Positions 51,152 through 60,000 of a DNA stretch of 60,000 nucleotides are shown piece after piece. Under the pieces are notes generated by a model. That model searched no databases, was not told the DNA's origin, and saw nothing but the letters and a program-made list of their open reading frames with translations. Every line of letters begins with the position of its first letter. The first letter of the stretch is position 1. Both the position numbers and the translations under genes were made by a program. Origin of the DNA: Zygnema cylindricum (taxonomy: Eukaryota; Streptophyta; Zygnematophyceae; Zygnematales; Zygnemataceae); contig JBBHKE010001612.1 of the NCBI GenBank assembly GCA_037447655.1, forward strand, positions 168,708 through 228,707. The letters are read 5' to 3'.

Positions 51152-53635
51152 CTCACAGATCCCGGTGTTTAATGGGCAAAAGTATCTTTATTGGGCGGAT
51201 TTGACTAAGTCTTATTTGAAACAAGTGAAATTATATGATGTGATTTCAGGTATTCTTCCGGATACGGATCCGGAGTTTGGAAAGAAAAATGAAGATGCAT
51301 TGCATGTGTTGAAGTTACTTTTGTCAGAAGATCTTAACATGACATATATCAATATTTCTTCGGCATCTGAAATATAGAAGGCCTTGAGTGAATCTTATAT
51401 CTTAGCTAGTGAGCAGAATGATGTTGTGACTGCTGGAAAAATTTGGGACTATAAATATACTGGGGGTGACATGAACTCATATTGTAATGGCTTCAAACTT
51501 CTATTATCGGAGAATGCATGTTCCGGGGGGAGTTTTCCTCCTTATCATCAAGCTATGATTCTAATGAGAGGGCTTCCTACTGAATATAGAGGAGCAGCGG
51601 AGCAGCTAAGACAGTTAGAGAAGAGTAAATGGAATATAGCAGTAGCTCAGGCTTATATCCTAGAAGAAGAGGCAACTCAGATAGCATTAAATGGTGGTCA
51701 ATCAGTGGTTGCTTACAATGCACAAACATATAAGCCGGCTGGTTTTTCTGGAAACAAAAACTTTACCCCCAATCCGAATTATAGGCAATATGGTAGGTGT
51801 GTCTATTGTGTTGGTCAAGGTCATGTTTTCTGGCTGTGTCCGGCATTTATAAAAGCGTGTGAAACAGGAATTTATCGTGCCGGATGGAGGGTGCGATCGG
51901 AGGATTCATCACCAAAATTTTCGACATCAAAACTGCCGATTAAAAATGCGGCATTTCTTGCATTTGATGAGACGTCACAAGATGATCGACCGGAAGAAAA
52001 GGAAGATGTGGTCAGATTTCCGCAATCGGATGATGACGAGTCCTTTGCTCTTGCAAAAGATCTCATGGAGGGACCTCGAGAGAACGGATAGATTATGGAC
52101 TCCGGATGCTCCTCCCACATGTGCGGCAACCAGGCTTACTTTAAAACGCTTACTCCAATTCCCACTCGTCGGATTTATTACACGGATGACAGCGGTGTGG
52201 AGGCTACCGCAAAGGGAAGCGTGGAGTTAGCATGTGACATCAATGGTCAGATTGTAAAGAGAACCTTGCATGATGTTCTCTATATCCCAAAGTTTACAAA
52301 AAAAATGTTTTCCACTTCGGTAGCAGAAATGAAAGGTTTTGAAATTTTACAAAAGAATGGGAAAAAGGTAGTAAGCAAAGATTGGAAGGTAGCTTTGGTA
52401 GGAACTAGAGGCCCAAACTTGTTGTACCGGATGGACTTGGCTAATGAAATTGACTTTGCATACTCTAGTGTCCTTCCGAAAAATGTATTGTGGCATAAGA
52501 GGCTCGGTCATGTTCATCATGAAAGGCTTGATAAAATGGTAAAGCAAAATATGATAGATGGTGTTAAATTAGGACAAACAGATTCCCATGTATGTGATGG
52601 ATGTGCTTTGGGAAAACTTCATAAGCTGCCACTACCTTAGATAGCGGATAACCGGGCAACGGATTTGCTGCAAATTATTCATTCGGATGTGTGGGGGCAA
52701 TCAAAAGTTCCTTCACTCAGTGGCAACCGGTTTTTGGTCACTTTTACGGATGACTTCTCAAGATATAGCAAGGTTTACTATATGAAAGAAAAGAGTGAAG
52801 TGCTCACTCACTTCAAGCATTTTCGGGTATGGGCCGAAAAACTTCATGGGAAACCGATCCTTTCCCATCGGTCCGACAACGGAGGGGAATATATTTCTCA
52901 TACATTCTCTGAATATTTAAAAAACAATGGCATTTCTCGGCAATTTACAGTTCCTTATACTCCAAACAGAATGGAGTATCCGAAAGACTGAACCGAACTC
53001 TAACAGAAAGTGCAAAATCTATGTTACTAGATAAGGGAATAGATTTCAAATTTTGGGGTGAAGCTTTCTCGTGTGCGTCGTATATTAGAAATAGAATAGA
53101 GACTAGAGCAGTAAAAGGGAAAACACCATATGAAGTGTGGACCGGAAGAAAACCGAATGTTAGTCACTTCAGAGTTTTTGGGAGTAAATGTTTTATTTTG
53201 GATAATCTCCCTATTTCTAAGCTTAGTCCAAAATCGATTCCAGGAATTTTTATGGGTTATGATGATGAATCCGTGGGCTATAGAGTATTTAATAGGGATA
53301 AGAATACTCTTCAGACTGCTAGAAATATTCAGGTTAAAGAAGAGAGCAGATCGGTAGATGTTTTTGGTATGACAAATTTTGAAAAAGATTCCAAAATCAA
53401 AGAATATGTTATTTTTGAAAGTGTTCCTCTCGCTTCTTCTAGTCCCACTTTGGACCCTCCGGCTGGTCCCCTTGTGGATAATCCTCCTCCTCCTCCACCG
53501 CCTCCTCCTCGGCGGCAACCTACGGATCCAACAATTCCAGCCTCAGATTTTCCGGGGGGAAAAAGGCAAAGCAGCAGGCTGCGACACTGCGAAGCTGCGC
53601 TATTTTCTGTCGGATCAGTGGATCTGACTGAAAAC

Positions 53636-53731
53636 TGCGACGCTGCGAAACTGCAAAGCTGCGATGCTGCGAAGCTGCAAAGCTGCGACGCTGCGAAGCT
53701 GCAAAGCTGCGACGCTACGAAATTGCAAAGC
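53636..53731 (+). repeat. 24-bp in-frame minisatellite in pol linker
   Basis: Four copies of TGCGACGCTGCGAAGCTGCA plus AAGC, encoding repeats of CDAAKLQS between integrase and RT. Confidence 0.95.
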
Positions 53732-55335
53732 TGCAAAACTGCTCTATTATCTACCAGCATGATGGAACCGGTCACAATACAGGAATCGCTGCGGCTAACG
53801 ATGAAATGCGATTGATAATGGAGGCTCAAACTTGGGAGCTTGTGGAGCTTCCTCCAGACCGAAAAGCCATCGGCTGTAAGTGGATCTTTAAAGTAAAGTT
53901 GAATCCAGATAACTCTATTGAAAGATATAAGGCTAGGCTTGTTGCTAAAGGCTATAGTCAAAAGGAGGGAATTGACTATGAAGAGACTTTCTCTCCGGTT
54001 GTCCGATTTTCCAACTGTTAGAATTTTGTTATCCTTAGCGGCCATTGAGAATATAGAACTACATCAAATGGATGTTAAGACAGCTTTCTTGCATGGAGAT
54101 TTAGAGGAAGTAATTTATATGAAGCAGCCTGAAAGGTATGAAGAGACTGGAAAAGAAAATCTGGTATGTAAACTGTTGAAATCCTTGTATGGTTTGAAGC
54201 ACGCTCCACGTCAGTGGAACCTAAAATGAGATGAGTTTCTTACCAGTCTAGGATTCGTTAGGATTAGCCCAGATCACTCAGTCTATGTTATGGAAGGGAA
54301 AGATGGGATTATGTACATTGCGGTATATGTAGATGATTTGCTGTTGTTAAGCAAGTCATTAAATGAAATTAACAAAATATAGGCAGCCTTGAATTCAAGA
54401 TTTGAGATGAAGGACTTAGGTGAGGCAAAGTATATTCTTGGAATTCAAGTAGAAAGGGATAGAGATAGGAGAACAATCCATCTAACTCAACGTGAAGCGA
54501 TAGGAAATGTGCTTGAAAAGTTTGGCATGGCTGAGGCAAATAGAAGTGCCACTCCCATGGAATTTAAACAGAAAGTGGAAGGCATGGAGACCGATGGAGG
54601 AATCATTTTTGACGATACCTTGGAGTCAAGGGAGGCAGATTTTATGGCCACCATTCCATACCGACATATTGTTGGTAGCCTAATTTACTTCATGAACTGC
54701 ACAAGGCGGGATATTGCGGCAGCAGTTGGCGCATTGAGTCGAAGTTTGCATAATCCAAGAAAAACAGATTGGGAGGCCGCAAAAAGGGTTCTTCGGTACC
54801 TTGTAGGAACACGGAATCTTAGACTTGCTCTTGGTGGAGATGAAGTCAAAATTCAGACATGGAGCGATGCTAGCTATAGAGACATGCCAAGCCGCCGTTC
54901 CACCACTGGATTCATTTTGAAGATTGAAACTGGAACATGCTGCTGGAGCACCAAGCTTCAAAAGGTAACAACTCAGTCTACAATGGAGGCTGAATATATG
55001 GCGGCAAGCTCAGCTGTCAAGGAGGAACTATGGGTGAAGTCGCTCCTCCAAGAACTTCATTTTATGCAATCCGAACCTCAAATAGTTTGGTGTGACAACC
55101 AAGCAGCTATTGCGATTGCATCCAACCCGAGTCATCACTTCTAAAGCAAGCACATTGACATTAAGCTGCATTTTGTAAGAGAGAAGGTGATGAACAGAAT
55201 TTTAAAGCTAAGTTATCTTCCGGATGAGAAGATGGTAGCAGATATGATGACTAAGTCTTTACCTGCACCTAAGTTGAAGTTCTGTAGAGAGGAATGTGGA
55301 CTCAGTGGCTGAGAGAGTCTAAAGGTTTAGGGGAG

Positions 55336-56336
55336 TGTTGTTTTGGAAACCTTGAGTTCTCTCTATATCTTGCTGCTATGCTGCCATGCTGCGCTAAGTC
55401 TGATATCGCAGCTAGAAACCTTGAGCACTCTACACTTGTTGCTGTGCTGCTATGCTGCTCTGATCTGACATCGCAGCTGCGCTGCTCTAATATCACAGCT
55501 GCGCTGAAAGATCATAGCAGTCATAGCAGTCATAGCAGAGTCATAGCAGCTATAGCAGTCTGCGCAAGAAAGGTGTTCTGAATATGAGTCAATTTGTGTG
55601 AAGATAAATTGACAGGGACATGATTTAGTGAGTATGTAACTCGAAAGGGAGTACACAGATTCAGTGCACTTCAGGCACACGTGTCGGTCCGTGAGAAAGT
55701 CAAGTTTGGTTGTTCTAGAAGAAAAGGTACAGTTACATTTGAGGACCAAAGTTACACGTGGAGGTTCATCTTCGGTGATGAAAGAATACGTGGAAAGCGG
55801 ACGGAGTCCGCCGTCATTTTTGGAAGAGAAGTATTGACTATACCGTCATTTTAGCGGACGAACTTTAACCGCGTACTATTTCATTTCTAGCTGCTGTCTG
55901 ATTGGTGGAAATAAATATGTGCATTCGACGGTGGGATTTTGTTAATGAAGAGTAGTGTACCAATTGGCCACGCTAGTTGTAGTACGGTGTGATCAACCGT
56001 AGGCTCACTTGTATATATAGGACTTAGATTACTTTAGGAAAAATAGTATTGTTGTGTAGGAAAACTGCGAAGCAGTTTTTGGGTGTGTTTGAATTATAAG
56101 ATCATTGTGATCATTTGGCAGAACTTTGTGAAATTCTGCATGTGGGTTCTTTGGTGTATATTTTATATTGTGGCAAATTTGCAAACCTAGGGTGTTTTTG
56201 GTTTGTTTGGGGCTTCATTGTGAAGTTGGTTGTTTGTGGGATTTCGTGAGAGTTTCCTCTTTGCACAATTGACTATCATGGCAATTGCCGGTGCTTCTTC
56301 ATCCTCTTCAGTGGCACCAGCTGCCTCAAATCAACA
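55336..56336 (+). repeat. 3' LTR of family 2 element
   Basis: Near-identical to 50127-51136, lacking 9 bases of the CATAGCAGT array. It also holds the gag-type ATG (56278) and ends CAACA immediately before AGTCT. Confidence 0.93.
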
Positions 56337-56341
56337 AGTCT

Positions 56342-57321
56342 ACCTCTAACTTCTCTCTCAAACTCTCAAACTTGTCGCAGTCAATGAGAAATTGGAGAGG
56401 AAGCTAGAGCCATGGCTACCTAGGCTATCTAGAGGTTTACGCGATACAATTATTAGTTTATTTACCATTAGGGGTTTATTTACTAAAAGGATATGTGTTG
56501 CCTACAGGATTTGATCCTGTTACCTGCCAGCCGGTAAGCTGCCGGTATCCGGTAGCCTTATCCGTTAAGTCTAGACCTTGGGTTTGATATTTAGTTAAAC
56601 ATTAACACGTAGGATTATTCATTTAACTAAAACTATCTACGGGAGATATAGATCCATTAATGTAAAAGTACGGATTACAGTACGGATAAAAAACGAATAC
56701 CGCGCATTTATTTCTTTAGCGAAAGGAATACCGCGTATGTATTTATTACGGCTACGATTAAATGTGAATTTAATCGGACGGTCGAAATTAAACGCAGAGA
56801 TGGCGGAAGAGGATTTCGGTTGTTTTTGGTCATCGCCACATCGGATGACACGTGGCGGAATGACATAGGATCATGACATCTCCGAGGATTAAGGGAGCGA
56901 ATCTGGATATACCACGTGTCGACAATTAGGCCATGTCGTACAATGTTCGTACATAAAGTACACCGGCAGCTGTACTTTTGTGTACGAAACTCAAATCTGA
57001 TTGGCTCCGTACATCAGTAGATAGAGTCTATGAGAGAGATAGGACTTAGAAAAATTAGGAGATAGGACCCTCTCTCCCAGAGAGCTTCTGTAGAAAAGGT
57101 CAACTTTGACCCTCCATAACTTATTGCTCAGGGGAGCAAATTCAAAGAAACTTTTTGCTATCGACTCAGGGGAGTCTTGCCTTCACATAGGTGAAATTGG
57201 TCAGAGTTTTTGTTTGCCAGGGTGGCAGTTGATCTTGCTGAAACACAAATGGGTCAAGGTTATCCTAGAGGCTTATTGGAAGTTGTCCACTCTGAGGACT
57301 TATGGAGGTCTCAGAGTTTCA
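56342..57321 (+). repeat. Family 1 copy C: rest of 5' LTR
   Basis: Continues from 50126 with CTCTAACTTCTCTCTC and matches 3956-4539, then the LTR-end block seen at 31839-32037 and 36347-36600. Ends TTTCA. With 50053-50126 it gives an LTR of about 1.05 kb. Contains a conserved AGGATTTGATCCT word near 56509. Confidence 0.85.
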
Positions 57322-57336
57322 GGTTATGAGCCCACC
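57322..57336 (+). promoter_or_regulatory. Primer-binding site, family 1 copy C
   Basis: GGTTATGAGCCCACC follows the LTR end TTTCA directly and differs at one base from the site at 36332. Its ATG (57326) opens the gag frame. Confidence 0.8.
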
Positions 57337-60000
57337 CTCTAGGGTACCAATCTTTAATGGAACTGGCTTCATATACTGGGAAAGTATGATGATAGGAGCT
57401 CTATGCGAAAAAAGGTTTTGGGGGATACTGAGTGGACGATTGGGTTGTCCATCAAGTCTTGGAATTCCTACAAGGTTTGAAGGAAGCAGATTCTCAAAGA
57501 AAGCAGGTCCATCTTCAACGAAGGAGACAAAGGAAAGAGAGGTGGTAGACAAAGGAGCGGAGAAGGAGACGACCACACTAATAGCAACTCGTGCAGCATT
57601 CATGTCACCTATTCCGAGGAACGAGGAGAATGATACTCAAACCTGGGATTTCAACACTATGGCGGCAAAGCATTTCATCCTACGCCATCTTACTCAAGGA
57701 CTTGCATGTCCTCATTTGTAGGTAGAAAGGGCATCCGATCTATGGATGGCTCTCATAGAGATGTACCGAAGTGGTACAATTCAGCAACAACAGTTGGCTG
57801 ATCAGAAAGTTAAGAAATATGTATACAAAGGGGGGAAAATGTTGGATTTTTGCAATGAGCTTGCTACACTCTTCATGGAGCTAGAGAGTGCGGGAAAAGA
57901 TTTTAGTGAAAAAGAAAAGGTTAACTGTTTACTGATGAAGTACCCGATGAGTTCGAGAACATAGTCAATCGTGTGCAGGACTTGCCGGACTCAAGGTGGA
58001 TATGGAACTCAGTGGTAGGGATGATTCTCGTTTGGGATAATACGATTGAGATCCAAAGGGGAGGAAAGAGTGGCCAAGCCTTGGCAACTTCGACCGATTG
58101 GAGGAATAAGGATTATCGGAAACCGGTCGGAAACTATGGGGGAAGGGAGCAAAAAAACCAGGCCGACGAGTTCGGACCAAGAGCTCACAAAGGTTTATGT
58201 CATTTTTGTAAGAAACCGCGGCACTATATGGCAGAGTGCACTAAGCTAACCGAGCTTCGGTTAAAAAAGGGGCAGACAGGTGGTACCCCTAGAGGAAAGA
58301 AAAACGCCCTTGTAACAGAGGTACATGAGGCGGAATCCGAGGACGAGGACGATGAGCTCCTTTTGGATGAGGAGTTGGAGGCGAAAAATGAGGTCAAAAT
58401 TCCACGAAGGCATAAATGTGCTTACGGTGGATTGAAAGGTGAAGCAGGCTGGATTATATATTCAAGTGCCTCCATGCACATGTGTAAGGATAGGCACCTG
58501 TTCACTAAGATAAGAAAGATTCCCACCGTAGAGATACAGTACGGGGATGGGAGGATAGTCACCACTACTCTTGTAGGATCGATAGATCTGAAAGTGTTAG
58601 TAGAAGAAAAGACATCCATAGTAACATTCTCCGATGTATTGTTTATTCCGGAGCTGAACAAAAACCTCATCTCTACATCTGTATTAGATGATAAGGGTTT
58701 TTTAACTAGCACTAGGGAAGGAGTCTTTATTGCTAGTTTTGAGGAGGATGTCTATTTCATTGCTGAGAAAGGTAGCCATGGGATGTTTAGGCTGATTTTA
58801 AGTAATGAAACAAAGAAACTTTATTATGCTGGTGTTCATGATATTATGATGTGGCATAAGAGGCTTGGGCATGTGAATCTAGATAAGTTAAGAGAGATGA
58901 AAAAGATGGGAGTGGTGGAAGGGATTAAGTTCAGTGAGAGTGATAATATAAGTGATTGTAGTGGATGTGCTCAAGGTAAAGCACACAGATTACCCTTTCC
59001 TAAAACAACCACCTATAAGGGAGAAAAAATTCTAGATCTAGTACACACAGATATTTGGGGACCGGCTAAAGTGCCCTCACCGGGGGGGAAGAGATTTATG
59101 ATGACTATCACTGATGATTGGTCTCGGTATTCCCGGGTGTATTTTTTGAAAAACAAGTCTGAAGCTCAGGATTGTATTAGACAATATAAAGCATGGAGCG
59201 AAAAACTCCATGAAACTCCAATCAAGAGAATAAGGAGTGACAATGGTGGAGAGTATACTTCTAACCAGTTTGAGGATTTTTTGAGGGAAGATGGGGTCCA
59301 ACACCAAAAAACAGTTCCAGAAAACCCGGAACAGAATGGGGTAGCCGAAAGGTTAAATAGAACACTAAGTGATAGTGCTAGAAGTATGTTGTCAGATAAG
59401 AAGATAGGAAAAAGGTATTGGGCAGAAGCAATGAACTGTGCTAATTACCTCAAAAATAGAGTTTTTACTTCAGCTATAAAAGATCAAACACCTTATGAGA
59501 GATGGACAGGCTGGAAACCACACATATCTCACTTTAAGGTTTTCCGCAGTCAAGTATTCAGTCTAGATACAGATCGGTCTAATTGGAAGCTAGATCTTAA
59601 AGGAAAAGCGGGATACTTATTAGGATATGATGAGGATGTTAAATGATATAGAGTTTATGATCTAAAAAGGGCAGATATAATCTTAGTAAAGCATCTAGTA
59701 GTTATGGATGAAGGAAAGTCTGTGGATACCTTCAAATATACAAAGTCAGTAAAAATCAGATTTGAGTCAGAAAATTCCGATGACTTTGAGCTTCCTAACT
59801 ATCCAAGTTTTAGAGAAGGTGACATTCTTGCAGGTACAAATCAGACCGAAAAGAACTCGGCTGTGGAAACTCCAGTGACAACTCTACCCGAAGCGGAAGA
59901 CATGGTGGAAATTGATTGGAAATCAAGGGATATGGGAGAAGCCGGGATTGTTCAAAAGAATCCACGAAAACCATCTATTCCGGCCTCAAATTTTGAGGGG
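57326..60000 (+). pseudogene. Copia family 1 copy C gag-pol (runs off window)
   Basis: Gag from ATG 57326: VPIFNGTGFIYWESMM, later WDFNTMAAKHFI; stop TAG at 57719; then same-frame Gag 57722-57964; a one-base loss near 57942 shifts to the long frame (to 59646). That frame has knuckle CHFCKKPRHYMAEC (58198), protease region IIYSSASMHMC (58451), where the catalytic Asp is Tyr, MWHKRLGHVN and CSGCAQGK (integrase zinc site), and the integrase triad regions VHTDIWGP, IRSDNGGEY and PEQNGVAERLNRT, then TPYERWTGWKPHISHFKVF. A TGA at 59644 interrupts GYRVYD. The linker continues to the window end; RT lies outside. Inactivated by few lesions, so fairly young. Confidence 0.93.

Larger units (their letters stand above)
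51078..55311 (+). pseudogene. Family 2 gag-pol polyprotein (inactivated)
   Basis: Starts at ATG 51078 inside the LTR. Gag: PVFNGQKYLYWADL, IWDYKYTGGDMNSYC, then knuckle CVYCVGQGHVFWLC (about 51800). Protease: MDSGCSSHMCG (52095). Pre-integrase: LWHKRLGHVHHERL and CDGCALGK. Integrase: IHSDVWGQ, HRSDNGGEY, then TPYEVWTGRKPNVSHFRVFG. A Pro-rich linker carries four CDAAKLQS repeats. [42 protein letters not shown]. RNase H: STMEAEYMAAS, WCDNQAAIAIA. Breaks: TAG 51375, TAG 52089, TAG 52638, frameshifts near 52970, 53800 and 54010, TGA 54227, TAG 54380, TAA 55142. Catalytic motifs are kept, so decay is recent, in line with the similar LTRs. Confidence 0.93.
50127..56336 (+). mobile_element. Full-length Copia element, family 2
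   Basis: 6.2 kb, flanked by the target duplication AGTCT (50122-50126 and 56337-56341). LTRs are 50127-51136 (1,010 bp) and 55336-56336 (1,001 bp), with TGTTG...CAACA ends. By eye they differ at about a dozen substitutions plus one 9-base indel in a CATAGCAGT repeat, roughly 1.3%. The polypurine tract TTTAGGGGAG lies just before the 3' LTR. Domain order gag-protease-integrase-RT-RNase H is Copia. It inserted into the 5' LTR of family 1 copy C. The coding region carries several stops and shifts, so it cannot move by itself. Confidence 0.93.

Overview
This window is eukaryotic nuclear DNA, almost certainly from the green (plant or streptophyte-algal) lineage. The evidence is a Rab GTPase gene split by seven GT-AG introns, abundant Ty1/Copia LTR retrotransposons, TIR elements with TA or TAA target sites, and primer-binding sites complementary to the anticodon arm of a plant-type initiator methionine tRNA. 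The sequence is AT-rich and mostly repeats. I cannot name the species. The only convincing intact host gene is the Rab gene at 40.67-45.85 kb on the minus strand, with eight exons and a predicted 214 aa product.

Left part (1-10.4 kb): a stack of nested transposons. A repeat (R) is split by a long-arm foldback element (73-3783). That is split by a TA-flanked TIR element (114-2663) and a sister MITE (2667-2869). The first of these is itself split by a Harbinger-like element (140-918) and a solo Copia LTR (1390-2602). A second, uninterrupted R copy at 6.72 kb serves as the empty site. A 10-base assembly gap lies at 4540-4549. Region 10.4-15.4 kb holds no gene; it has a minisatellite and about 2.5 kb of alternating purine and pyrimidine tracts.

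Middle (15.5-38.6 kb): Copia wreckage. A plus-strand gag-to-integrase fragment (15.9-18.6 kb) abuts a minus-strand tandem array of 'family 1' Copia copies. Copy A (28.6 to 18.6 kb) is interrupted in its integrase by a 6.6 kb gag-plus-protease LTR element (19888-26529). Copy B (36.9 to 29.85 kb) is interrupted by a mosaic gag-only element (31.47-34.83 kb). A and B share one LTR (28580-29852).

Right (38.6-60 kb): the Rab gene and flanks, then three more TA-flanked TIR elements (46.8-49.8 kb). Then comes a complete but inactivated 'family 2' Copia element (50127-56336, target duplication AGTCT). It sits inside the 5' LTR of a third family 1 copy (C), whose gag-pol runs off the window at 60 kb.

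The most interesting points concern retrotransposon design. In family 1 the PBS pairs with the tRNA-iMet anticodon arm and the gag start codon is the complement of that anticodon. In family 2 the gag ATG lies inside the LTR. The gag-only and gag-protease elements look like non-autonomous partners. All coordinates and similarities come from reading by eye; no alignment program was run.
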